Shown piece by piece: positions 1 through 6,773 of a DNA stretch of 36,850 nt. Under the pieces are notes generated by a model that saw only the letters and a program-made list of their open reading frames with translations, made no database searches and was not told the DNA's origin. The stretch spans positions 1 through 36,850 of the IMG/VR virus record IMGVR_UViG_3300021077_000018; one strand, given 5' to 3'. Source of the stretch: a virus. Position numbers and translations under genes: made by a program. The stretch's first letter is position 1. Every line of letters begins with the position of its first letter.

Positions 1-55
1 ACTTCCTTTATTAAATTGTGTGCTGAATATTTTAGACATATCTATTCTTTTGTGA
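1..55. repeat. Terminal direct repeat marking a circular assembly (left copy)
   Basis: The first 55 bases are identical to the last 55 (36796-36850). A 55-base exact overlap is what a de Bruijn assembler run at k=55 leaves on a circular contig, so I read it as an assembly overlap, not a biological terminal repeat. Joining the ends brings the stop of the 32-1243 gene onto the start of the 35185-36834 gene, with an 8-base overlap that fits the rest of the genome. Confidence 0.93.
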
Positions 56-1243
56 ATTATAAAGACGAGTTATTTCGGTTTGAGTTAAAGCCCTATTCCA
101 AGTGTTGACTTCACCGATTCTACCAGCAAAGTTTACTGGAGGTGTAGCTGTATATTTAGTTCCTATGCGAAGAAGCTCCGAAACAACTTGTATATTTCCA
201 GCGGCTACATTAGAAACCAATACTCCGTTTTTATATCCATAAAGTTGTCCGCCTGTGTGTACTAAAACTATATTTACCCATTCATCATTATTGTAAGTGA
301 TTCCAACTTTCCTTTCCACTCCGTCCCAAACATTTACCCAAATTCTATCATTACCACCAATTATTGTTCTTGAAATTGATATATATCCACCAGTCGCACC
401 ACCATCTGAATCAATCACTATATCTTGTCCGTCATAGGAAGCTGTTCTAGTCGGGGCTATTCCAGTTGGTCTACACCAAACCGAAATAGTACAAGTAGAA
501 GCTGAGAATAAAGATGATATAGCCCTATTGGTTAATACTGTACTTGTAGTTGTTGGTAATAAAACATTTACTCCACCATCATTAGTTACACTTGCACCTG
601 TGTTTGTTATTGTTGCTCCCTTGCTATCGTTTAAATATCCATTCAAGCAATTAAAATTAAAAGTGTAGTCTTTGGCTGATTGAGGAAAAGTGTAAAGGTC
701 ATTCTTATAAAGTTCTGCGACTTCGGTGGCTGTGAGAGTTCCTTTATAAATTTCAATTATTTCAATATCACCATTAAATACATTACTTGCTCCAAAGCTT
801 CCTACTCTCATAGCTGAAGTTGTGCCAGTTGAGATTGTCATTCCTGATACTACAATATCAGCCCAAGCTCCTGATGGTAGATTTATATTAGCTACTCCGT
901 TGATATAAACAGTCCCAGTAGAAACAGCTAAAGCTAAACTATTAGTATCTTTATAAATAAATCCAGTTCCTGAAGCCGTACCACCAACTGAAGGATATCT
1001 GAAGTCTAAAATAAGACGAAGTGTAGCGATAGAAGTTGTCTTAATTTTCATTCTAACAGTTCCAACAGTTATGATTTCGGGGGTGTAGTAAAGGTTGGAA
1101 GTTGTGCCATTAAAAGTTAGAACACCATTATTAATAGTAGCGTTAGTTAAAACGCCACCATCTTTAGCCACATCATCAAATGAATTGAATGTGCTTCTAA
1201 AAATTACTCTTGAGTCAACTGATTTTAATGACTCTTTTGCCAT
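32..1243 (-). CDS. Tail appendage protein with two LamG-like domains
   Basis: This 403-residue protein looks like two concanavalin/LamG-type beta-sandwich domains, roughly residues 35-180 and 195-400. Each ends in the LamG-typical pattern of a short acidic strand followed by a helix (LTATEVAELYK near 170-180, LTQTEITRLYNSQ near 385-395). Such domains bind glycans and are common in phage receptor-binding appendages. It starts one base after the stop of the 1245-1487 gene. Across the circular junction its last codons overlap the start of the next gene, a second LamG protein, by 8 bases (ATGTCTAA). The two are probably paralogues. There is no signal peptide or membrane segment, as expected for a virion component. 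The fold call rests on pattern recognition; the receptor role is inferred from position. Confidence 0.75.
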   Translation of the reverse strand: MAKESLKSVDSRVIFRSTFNSFDDVAKDGGVLTNATINNGVLTFNGTTSNLYYTPEIITVGTVRMKIKTTSIATLRLILDFRYPSVGGTASGTGFIYKDTNSLALAVSTGTVYINGVANINLPSGAWADIVVSGMTISTGTTSAMRVGSFGASNVFNGDIEIIEIYKGTLTATEVAELYKNDLYTFPQSAKDYTFNFNCLNGYLNDSKGATITNTGASVTNDGGVNVLLPTTTSTVLTNRAISSLFSASTCTISVWCRPTGIAPTRTASYDGQDIVIDSDGGATGGYISISRTIIGGNDRIWVNVWDGVERKVGITYNNDEWVNIVLVHTGGQLYGYKNGVLVSNVAAGNIQVVSELLRIGTKYTATPPVNFAGRIGEVNTWNRALTQTEITRLYNSQKNRYV

Positions 1244-1244
1244 A

Positions 1245-1487
1245 TTATTCTTCTGGAGTTATTGGTAATTCTTCAGTTTGAGATGCTTTCCATTCTGCTT
1301 CTATTGCTATACTCCATTCAATAGGGAGGAATGCTTGTGTAAAAATATCGCAAGGTGAAAAACCTGCGTTTAAGAGAACAGTGATTTGAGCTTTTTGCTC
1401 GTCTGTTGGCTCTAGTTTTGGACTAGGGGTTAGTGTATCTTGTGTATTTAATGCTATTACTTCTTCTACTGTTGGTGTTTCTTCCAT
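1245..1487 (-). CDS. Small acidic protein in the tail-fibre operon, function unknown
   Basis: This 80-residue acidic protein is rich in Glu, Pro and Thr. Its N-terminus is low in complexity (many PTVEE/TPSPKLEPT-like residues); residues 30-70 look helical and contain two Trp. It sits between the 1497-1733 gene and the LamG gene, so it is co-transcribed with tail-fibre genes. Small proteins here can be fibre chaperones or adaptor subunits, but nothing in the sequence shows that. No Shine-Dalgarno (SD) sequence precedes the ATG; the upstream context is A/T-rich. Confidence 0.65.
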   Translation of the reverse strand: MEETPTVEEVIALNTQDTLTPSPKLEPTDEQKAQITVLLNAGFSPCDIFTQAFLPIEWSIAIEAEWKASQTEELPITPEE

Positions 1488-1496
1488 AAAATTATT

Positions 1497-1733
1497 TTAG
1501 TTAATTATAATATAGTCAAAAGTTTCAGTTCCTGCTGCAGCTAAAGTTGTTAAAGTAAAACTACCTGCTGCCTTAGCTGAAACATAAGGTGTTAATGCAA
1601 TAAAAGCTACACTTGTAGGTTCAATCATAATAACTGAAGTAGTTGTAACATTTGCATTAGTTACTGTTGTTGTTACTCCTGCTGTTAGAGTTCCACTTCC
1701 TTTTGGTACGTTTTGTAATTTTTTATCAATCAT
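1497..1733 (-). CDS. Small beta-rich tail-fibre or tip domain protein
   Basis: The 78 residues contain a run of alternating Thr/Val strands followed by a hydrophobic C-terminus ending DYIIIN. This resembles the small beta-sandwich C-terminal domains found on many phage appendages, where a Gly-Ser-Gly-Thr start is followed by Val/Thr strands and a final hydrophobic strand. Here the domain is a free-standing protein. It starts one base after the stop of the 1735-2745 gene (TAATATG), so it is probably translated by re-initiation. A free-standing fibre tip or trimer cap is an inference from resemblance and position. Confidence 0.65.
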   Translation of the reverse strand: MIDKKLQNVPKGSGTLTAGVTTTVTNANVTTTSVIMIEPTSVAFIALTPYVSAKAAGSFTLTTLAAAGTETFDYIIIN

Positions 1734-1734
1734 A

Positions 1735-2745
1735 TTAGTATCCTTTTGTTACATAGAACGTATCGATAGTTCCATCTGTACCACCATCCGTTCCCATCAT
1801 AACTTGAGCTTGTAAATAAGGAATTACATTGTCTACTTTTGCTTTTAATATGTATAAGAAGTTTGCACTATCTGGGAATTTTACTATTTCTGTAGATATA
1901 GTATCAAGACCTGAAGAAACTAATTCTATAGGTATTGACCACGCTTCAGAACCTCCATAAGTATGATAAGCAAGAAGTTTAAATTGAATATTTGTTGATT
2001 GCTGAACTGTACATTTTATAAAAAATGCGATTGTTTCATACCCTCTACAATCTACAACTGGACCAAGGTTAGCGAAAGAAGTTGTAAGAGTATAAGCAGA
2101 AGATAAAAGACTTTCTACATCTGTCCTACGAGTCCACGTTGGGGATTGGTCTATCGTTTTTGTTATATCTAGAGTTGCATCATACGCTTTTAAGACACCA
2201 GAGAAGCCAACTTCATAAACATCACCTGAAAGAAATGGTGTACCTACTCCATAGATTGTTATAACACCAGTTGAAGGAACTATCTGCATCGTGCAACCAT
2301 TGTATCCATTGAAATATACATTTGAAAGATTTGTAGTTGTTACTTGTTTTATATATCGTATCTGCGAACTATCTGTTACTGTGAAAGGAAGATTTGAAAC
2401 TGTTATAGTGCTAGACGAGGTGTAGGCGGCTGTGAAATCATCGGGAGATTTATATTCTGCTAAAAGAGGGACTGCCCCGTTGGTTGTTACGTCAATAAAA
2501 ATCTGAAGATTATCAGTATTATTCATTGAACCTGTGTTAAATGCTAGAGTTAATACTCCTGTTCCAGGAACATAAGTACCACCTAACCCAGAAACAGCAA
2601 AGTTATAAATTATTGTGTTACTTGTTGTGTTTGTTATTAAAAGTATCTGCTCCAAAGTGATAGGTGGAATACCACTTAAAGTAACAGTTTTGGCTGTTTT
2701 ATCAAATGTATATGTTCCTATGTCGTGTCCTACTAATTTTTTCAT
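1735..2745 (-). CDS. Tail fibre or baseplate-like protein, beta-rich
   Basis: This 336-residue protein is dominated by Thr/Ser/Val beta strands and has no catalytic motif I recognise. The first 100 residues (SGIPPITLEQILLITN, then VTTNGAVPL) resemble beta-sandwich modules seen in phage appendage proteins. The C-terminal half has two charged segments around residues 200-330. It lies in the fibre operon downstream of the 303-residue collagen-like fibre protein. A TGTTATAAT extended -10 element ends 7 bases before its ATG, so it may also have its own leaderless transcript. Structural role is likely; exact part unknown. Confidence 0.65.
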   Translation of the reverse strand: MKKLVGHDIGTYTFDKTAKTVTLSGIPPITLEQILLITNTTSNTIIYNFAVSGLGGTYVPGTGVLTLAFNTGSMNNTDNLQIFIDVTTNGAVPLLAEYKSPDDFTAAYTSSSTITVSNLPFTVTDSSQIRYIKQVTTTNLSNVYFNGYNGCTMQIVPSTGVITIYGVGTPFLSGDVYEVGFSGVLKAYDATLDITKTIDQSPTWTRRTDVESLLSSAYTLTTSFANLGPVVDCRGYETIAFFIKCTVQQSTNIQFKLLAYHTYGGSEAWSIPIELVSSGLDTISTEIVKFPDSANFLYILKAKVDNVIPYLQAQVMMGTDGGTDGTIDTFYVTKGY

Positions 2746-2752
2746 ATATTAT

Positions 2753-2761
2753 ATTATAACA
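2753..2761 (-). promoter_or_regulatory. Extended -10 promoter element (TGTTATAAT) before the 1735-2745 gene
   Basis: On the minus strand TGTTATAAT ends 7 bases before the ATG at 2745, a geometry that would put the transcript start at or next to the start codon. No good -35 hexamer is visible, as is usual for TGnTATAAT promoters. The same 9-mer occurs at 33845-33853 and ahead of the metallophosphoesterase gene. Confidence 0.5.
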
Positions 2762-2772
2762 TTATTTAATAA

Positions 2773-3684
2773 TTAACTTAATGCTAAGGACATTGCGATG
2801 GCGAACGCTTGGTCATTAGCTGAGTTTGTTGCTAATCCTGTATTGACTGCATTTACTGTTGGATATTTAGTTGCACTTGCTGTTAAGTCTGTCTGTTTGT
2901 TAGAAAGTAATTCATAGTTAGTTAAATCTGAAGCAAGGGCTAAATCAGATATTTTCTTTCCTCCATCTTTGATTAGTTTACCTGTAGCTCCATTGTAGAC
3001 TGCTATATCGTCTCCTGTAGCTCCTGCTGGTCCTGTTACATCACCTGTACCATTCGTTGTAAATTCAAGTCCTGAAGCATCAGATTTTACACTAACGACT
3101 TTACCTCCTTGCCCTGAATAAGAGGCTGGGACATCTGAGAGTTGTGTAAATTTAGTTACTCCTGAACTTGTTACTTTAAGAGGTGAATCATTTGTTCCAT
3201 CACCAGAAAGAGTATTATCGTGATTTACTTTAAGAATACCTCCGACTATATTTCCTTGAATAAATTGGTCTTTAGCACCCTTAAGCCATTCTGTATCTTT
3301 AAGAGATAATACTGAAAGTCTTTCAGCCCCCTCAAGGGAAGCTATTTTGTCTCGTACTTGTTCTGCTGTATCTGGTGAACCATCTATACCATTCTTTGGT
3401 TCTGGGATTAAAGGTTTTATTATTTCTAACAGTTTTTCATCAGAGGGATTTTCAGCATCTTTTCCTTTAAGTGGTTTTGGTATAAGAGGTTTTAATATAT
3501 TGATTAATTTTTGTTTAGTTTCTTCTTTATTATCTAGCGCAAAATCATAAGTATCATTAAATTTTTGTTCAATTTCTTTTACTTTAGTATCAAATTCTTG
3601 AAGTTTCTCAACTGTGTCTAATAGTATTTCTTCTGGCTTAGATGTTTTTATATATGCTTCTGTTAGTTTTTTCTTTTTATCCAT
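2773..3684 (-). CDS. Tail fibre protein with coiled-coil N-terminus and collagen-like segment
   Basis: This 303-residue protein is modular. Residues 1-75 are highly charged and probably coiled coil. Residues 75-115 are Pro/Lys-rich with repeated KPLIPKP/KPLIPEP motifs. A fibre-type segment follows (LSDVPASYSG near 180, typical of phage fibres), then a short Gly-Pro-Ala-Gly collagen-like turn (TGPAGATG near 218), and a C-terminal repeat region (TDLTASATKYPTVNAVNTG) of a type common in side-tail-fibre tips. It starts one base after the ATP-grasp stop, so the two are co-transcribed. Fibre assignment is good; adsorption target unknown. Confidence 0.8.
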   Translation of the reverse strand: MDKKKKLTEAYIKTSKPEEILLDTVEKLQEFDTKVKEIEQKFNDTYDFALDNKEETKQKLINILKPLIPKPLKGKDAENPSDEKLLEIIKPLIPEPKNGIDGSPDTAEQVRDKIASLEGAERLSVLSLKDTEWLKGAKDQFIQGNIVGGILKVNHDNTLSGDGTNDSPLKVTSSGVTKFTQLSDVPASYSGQGGKVVSVKSDASGLEFTTNGTGDVTGPAGATGDDIAVYNGATGKLIKDGGKKISDLALASDLTNYELLSNKQTDLTASATKYPTVNAVNTGLATNSANDQAFAIAMSLALS

Positions 3685-3685
3685 A

Positions 3686-5185
3686 TTAGATTATTATTTT
3701 TTTTAATGCTTTGCGAACTTCTTGTCTTTTCGCTTCATCTTTCTGTGCTTTGATTTCTTTTTGGTGCATTTTTTTCTTTTCAGTATCGGCTATGATATAA
3801 CCCCAAGCTTCTAAGTCGTCTTTGCATTTATGAAAGTTTGAATTTGTGAAATCATTTCTCCAGAATGCTTTTGGCACGATTATTTTCTTTAAGAGTTCGT
3901 TTAGTTTTTCACCAGCTTGTTCAACAGTTGTATCTTGTACTGACGCTGTGAGTACATACCCATCTTCGTTGGCTATTTCAAGTCTGTCATCTTTGAATCT
4001 TAAACCATCGGGATATATATGCGACCAATCTTCTTTAGTGAAGTCTTTAGTAAAGTTAAGTTTTATACCTTCTGAATTAGACATCTTAAAAGATATAGCT
4101 TGTTTGATTTCTTCAAGGCCTTGAGGGTTTTCAAATTCTTTATTTAGCTTAGAAAAGTTTACTGCTGGAAAAGGTTTAGTGTAGAGCCAAGATACTATAC
4201 AGTATCTGTCGTCGTATTTAAAATTTTTATCTTGCTTGCCATCTGCCATAGCTTTTAGAAACTCAAACCAACTTGATTTGTGTATTTCTAATTGCGCTGA
4301 AGTTGCTGGTACTCCCATTCTAGGTGTGAACTCTAAGAAGTAAGCACCTTTTTCTGTAACGATTGTATTTATATCTATATCGCCTCTGAAGTCTATTGAT
4401 TTAAGAAGTACTCGGCATTTATCTAAAGTCTCTTTAAAGATTTTAGAATACTTTGCTTTAGTGTATTGCATTACAGTATATTGTTCACCAGTAGACTCGC
4501 CAAGATTACCAGGGAAAAGAGATTTGTGTTCCCAGTTTTCTTCACAGATTTCATCGCCATCAGAATCTTTCATAAATTCTTGACCATTCCAATAAGAGCC
4601 GACTGCCATTTCGTGGCCTTCAACTTTTTCTTGAAGTACAAAGTCTTTTTCAACGCCATCTTCCCAACGTTCTTCGAGTATAGGCAAGAAGTCTAACAAG
4701 TCTTCTGAATTAGGCATCTTTGCTACGAAGTTAAGACCTTTAATCTCGTCAATCTTGCCTTGTTGTTTGAGAACCCACTTACCTCCACGTTCTTTGATTA
4801 TGTCTCTGACTTCTTCAAAAGAAGATATTTCAATCATTTCTGGCACTAAAATACCAGACTTTTTAGCTATGTTATTAGCCCAAGTTCTATCTAGTTCTAG
4901 TTTGTCTGTTAGTTTATCACCACCGATTACGCTTAAACCTTGCTTTCTAAGGTCGCTAGATTCTCCTTTGTTAGACTTGTCCTCATAGATTACTAAGTCG
5001 CAAACTGAAGCAAATTCAAGCCTGTCAGAGTACTTTATACGCTTTAATGTGCCTTTGAGTATGTTTGTAGGGCGTTTTAAGGCTAAATTAACATCACAAC
5101 CTTCATTTTGTAAGCAAAGAGCCAAAGAAGGAGCGAGCCATTCGTCGGAGATAATTAAAACTTTCTTAACTTCTTTTTGTTTCAT
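3686..5185 (-). CDS. PurD-like ATP-grasp ligase encoded within the tail region
   Basis: The first 320 of 499 residues follow the layout of glycinamide ribonucleotide synthetase (PurD). There is a Rossmann-like N-domain (KKVLIISDEW, residues 7-16), then an ATP-grasp fold with the ATP-binding Lys in WVLK (K140), the hinge LQEKVEG (184-190), a Gly-rich FPGNLGESTG loop (224-233), and the metal-binding LEFTPRMG (284-291), which matches the LEFNxRFGDPE signature of PurD. Residues 320-499 are a Lys-rich extension not typical of PurD. ATP-grasp enzymes join a carboxylate to an amine through an acyl-phosphate. True purine synthesis seems odd for one isolated gene beside fibres; modification of a small peptide or virion protein is an alternative. 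It follows a small HTH gene and directly precedes a fibre gene. Enzyme class is well supported; substrate is unknown. Confidence 0.8.
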   Translation of the reverse strand: MKQKEVKKVLIISDEWLAPSLALCLQNEGCDVNLALKRPTNILKGTLKRIKYSDRLEFASVCDLVIYEDKSNKGESSDLRKQGLSVIGGDKLTDKLELDRTWANNIAKKSGILVPEMIEISSFEEVRDIIKERGGKWVLKQQGKIDEIKGLNFVAKMPNSEDLLDFLPILEERWEDGVEKDFVLQEKVEGHEMAVGSYWNGQEFMKDSDGDEICEENWEHKSLFPGNLGESTGEQYTVMQYTKAKYSKIFKETLDKCRVLLKSIDFRGDIDINTIVTEKGAYFLEFTPRMGVPATSAQLEIHKSSWFEFLKAMADGKQDKNFKYDDRYCIVSWLYTKPFPAVNFSKLNKEFENPQGLEEIKQAISFKMSNSEGIKLNFTKDFTKEDWSHIYPDGLRFKDDRLEIANEDGYVLTASVQDTTVEQAGEKLNELLKKIIVPKAFWRNDFTNSNFHKCKDDLEAWGYIIADTEKKKMHQKEIKAQKDEAKRQEVRKALKKIII

Positions 5186-5190
5186 CTAGT

Positions 5191-5220
5191 ATAGGTTTAT
5201 TATTTTGTATAATAACCTAT
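5191..5220. promoter_or_regulatory. AT-rich palindrome between HTH gene and ATP-grasp gene
   Basis: The outer arms ATAGGTT and AACCTAT pair perfectly and continue inward through TATTAT/ATAAT with one bulged base, giving about 12 pairs around a small loop. It overlaps the HTH gene's stop codon and ends 5 bases before the ATP-grasp start. It could be a DNA operator for the adjacent HTH protein or an mRNA hairpin controlling ATP-grasp translation. It lacks a following T-run, so it is not a classic terminator. Confidence 0.45.
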
Positions 5221-5399
5221 TATAACATATTTCTAGTTTTTTTAACACAATTATTTAACTTTTCCCAATTTTTTAGTGTGAAACTATGCTTTCCATTGAG
5301 CCAATTATAGATTGTTTGCCTAGAAACACCCAATTTCTTGGATGCTTCTTTTATTGTTTTTCCTTTAAGGAAATTTTTTAGGTTTTGTAGTGGGTTCAT
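5220..5399 (-). CDS. Small helix-turn-helix DNA-binding protein
   Basis: This 59-residue protein contains one clear HTH: IKEASKKLGVSRQTIYNWLNG at residues 16-36, with the classic Gly turn and a recognition helix beginning at Ser26. That pattern is typical of small Xre/transposase-type HTH proteins. Its ATG overlaps the TGA of the preceding 82-residue gene by four bases (ATGA), which strongly supports it as a real gene despite its size. An AT-rich palindrome overlaps its stop and could be its operator. It is probably a local regulator of the ATP-grasp/fibre genes or of the strong promoter at 6.58 kb; this is inference. Confidence 0.8.
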   Translation of the reverse strand: MNPLQNLKNFLKGKTIKEASKKLGVSRQTIYNWLNGKHSFTLKNWEKLNNCVKKTRNML

Positions 5400-5644
5400 T
5401 TTATTTTTCTTAACTCATCTACAATTAATTGAGCAAGGTCTATTTCTTTTTTTTTCTTTTGTTTAATTATTTTGTTTAAAGGTACTACTATTGGTTGACC
5501 ATTACCTCTATCAAGAACTACATAACCTTCAACACTTGAAGCCATTACATAAGTTCCAGTTCTGTGTTCGCCACCAGAAGCTATATATTTTATTTTCTGT
5601 CCTCGTTTAAAGTTTAGTTTCATTTCGTTTAATAGTGAGTCCAT
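5396..5644 (-). CDS. Small basic protein with SH3/KOW-like beta segment, unknown function
   Basis: The 82 residues show a probable small beta-barrel core at about 12-58 (GQKIKYIA, GTYVMASS, GYVVLDR, PIVVPLNKI), a Lys-rich linker (KQKKKKE) and a C-terminal amphipathic helix. The core resembles SH3-like or KOW-like folds that bind nucleic acid or protein, but I cannot name a family. It overlaps the HTH gene by four bases and starts six bases after the Cys-rich gene's stop, so the cassette is co-translated. No SD sequence precedes the start; the context is A-rich. Confidence 0.65.
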   Translation of the reverse strand: MDSLLNEMKLNFKRGQKIKYIASGGEHRTGTYVMASSVEGYVVLDRGNGQPIVVPLNKIIKQKKKKEIDLAQLIVDELRKIK

Positions 5645-5650
5645 AATTTT

Positions 5651-5851
5651 TTATTTATTATCTACTAATGATTCCGACCAACTGTTTCCATTCATAATAC
5701 ATTTATCATTTTTACCTCCAGTTAAAGAATATTGTTTACCTGGAATTGGTTTATCTTCACATTTACATACCCCGCAATTAGCACAACCTAGTCCGCAACA
5801 ATCTGAAATTATCATATCACTTGCCACACAATCCTTTTTTTTATGTATCAT
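5651..5851 (-). CDS. Small Cys-rich protein
   Basis: Of 66 residues, nine are Cys, most of them in the tight block DCCGLGCANCGVCKC at residues 17-31. This looks like a metal-binding knuckle or a disulfide-rich peptide. There is no signal peptide. The C-terminal half (GKQYSLTGGKNDKC) is polar. It is the second gene of the cassette that ends in the ATP-grasp ligase, so one possibility is a substrate peptide for that enzyme; another is a zinc-binding regulator. Neither can be decided from sequence. Confidence 0.6.
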   Translation of the reverse strand: MIHKKKDCVASDMIISDCCGLGCANCGVCKCEDKPIPGKQYSLTGGKNDKCIMNGNSWSESLVDNK

Positions 5852-5855
5852 ATAT

Positions 5856-6413
5856 TTAATAAATTACTTTATAACTTGGTATCATTTTTCCTTCTCGACT
5901 ATCGAAGAAATATGATGTTGCTCCGTCATTGTCAAATCCCCAATCAGTAGCTTTATTCCAGTAACTCCAACTTTGTCCAGTTCCTTTTTTAGTTGCAAAA
6001 CTTGTTGTATTGTTTAGAGTAACTTCTGTATCTCGACTTCTATCTGGGAATTGAGAGTTTTCAATTCTAACTTTTTTACCGACTGTTAAAAATTTCTTTA
6101 AAGCTCCGAGAGTAGCTGGCTTTCCATTCGTTACTACACTTTTAATAGTCATATCTACTTCTGGGAACAATGGCTGATTAATTCCTAACTCCTTGATAAA
6201 CTTGTTAGCTAGAACGTGATGCTTAGCATTATCATAATCACTAACAGTAACTTCATCTCCATTATCTATGTATTGTTTAGCATATTTCAATACACTTTTC
6301 TGAGTTGATAAAGCCCAAATTCCTGGAAAGTAATCTGTCATTACATCTTTATCAGTCTCATTAACCAAACTAAAACTTGAATCTCCACTTATAATCAATG
6401 TATATTGTCTCAT
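5856..6413 (-). CDS. Hypothetical protein, first gene of the ATP-grasp cassette
   Basis: I do not recognise this 185-residue protein. It begins with a beta-strand region (QYTLIISGDSSFSLV), has a helical middle (residues 35-85), and a C-terminal part (residues 100-185) with several Trp and aromatic residues (GQSWSYWNK, ATDWGFDND, SYFFDSREGK) that suggests a compact beta fold. It is the first gene after the TTGACA/TATACT promoter at 6567-6595 and its 150-base structured leader. It is therefore probably expressed strongly, and perhaps at a different time from the virion genes upstream. Confidence 0.65.
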   Translation of the reverse strand: MRQYTLIISGDSSFSLVNETDKDVMTDYFPGIWALSTQKSVLKYAKQYIDNGDEVTVSDYDNAKHHVLANKFIKELGINQPLFPEVDMTIKSVVTNGKPATLGALKKFLTVGKKVRIENSQFPDRSRDTEVTLNNTTSFATKKGTGQSWSYWNKATDWGFDNDGATSYFFDSREGKMIPSYKVIY

Positions 6414-6438
6414 AGTTATTTATAATAATTAATAATGA

Positions 6439-6525
6439 ATGATTGATGACGAGTCAATCATAATTTTCAAAAAGAAAATTAAAAATAATTTCTCCCTGGA
6501 ATTGCTGTCAGTTATATCCAGGGGG
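6439..6525 (-). promoter_or_regulatory. Three-hairpin structured 5' leader of the ATP-grasp cassette
   Basis: Between the promoter at 6567-6595 and the ATG at 6413 the transcript would fold into three hairpins in series. H1 is at 6492-6525 (CCCTGGA/TCCAGGG, extendable to nine pairs, 16-base loop). H2 is at 6462-6480 (AATTTTC/GAAAATT, five-base loop). H3 is at 6439-6461 (ATGATTGA/TCAATCAT, seven-base loop). H1 is followed by a T-rich stretch and might act as an attenuator. No known riboswitch class was recognised. With the promoter and the end of the kinase gene this accounts for the 310-base gap 6414-6723. Confidence 0.6.
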
Positions 6526-6566
6526 AAACTTAAGATTTGAAAACTCAAAGAACAAACTACATATAG

Positions 6567-6595
6567 AGTATATTCTTTCTTTATTTAAATGTCAA
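6567..6595 (-). promoter_or_regulatory. Strong sigma70-type promoter (TTGACA-17-TATACT) of the ATP-grasp cassette
   Basis: The -35 TTGACA (6590-6595) and -10 TATACT (6567-6572) are separated by 17 bases, reading leftwards. This is one of the two closest matches to the sigma70 consensus in the window. The 16-mer TAAACTGTGGATAACT (plus strand 6609-6624) lies just upstream and recurs upstream of the other TTGACA promoter at 30.1 kb. Confidence 0.8.
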
Positions 6596-6608
6596 GTTTT
6601 GTTTACAC

Positions 6609-6624
6609 TAAACTGTGGATAACT
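6609..6624. promoter_or_regulatory. 16-mer with perfect DnaA box, copy 1
   Basis: TAAACTGTGGATAACT contains TGTGGATAA (6614-6622), the complement of the consensus DnaA box TTATCCACA. An identical 16-mer lies at 30130-30145. Each copy sits a few bases upstream of a TTGACA/TATACT promoter. It could be a DnaA-regulated promoter element or part of an origin. Confidence 0.65.
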
Positions 6625-6635
6625 TTTAACCCGAA

Positions 6636-6773
6636 TTAACCTATATCTTTACTGGTTTTTAGTGCTTCCAAAGAAGCTTTTAGAAAAATACTATTAGGAT
6701 TATTTACAATAATCTTTTTTCCTTTATTTAATGAGAGCTTCGTATTGAGCTTTTGTGATTGTTTTGTTTTCAT
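6636..6773 (-). CDS. Possible small basic protein overlapping the kinase gene end
   Basis: A 45-residue Lys/Asn-rich frame starts inside the last 50 bases of the zeta-kinase gene and runs past its stop, ending SKDIG. Its non-overlapping part includes a small hairpin (GATTATT/AATAATC). No recognisable domain or ribosome-binding site is present, and A/T-rich DNA makes such frames by chance. I list it because it is the only frame that would fill the space before the promoter at 6.58 kb. Confidence 0.25.
   Translation of the reverse strand: MKTKQSQKLNTKLSLNKGKKIIVNNPNSIFLKASLEALKTSKDIG

Noticed and set aside
1-55. True phage terminal repeat or attachment site
   Set aside because: The exact 55-base identity only at the contig ends is better explained by k-mer overlap of a circular assembly; no integrase or att-like core was found.
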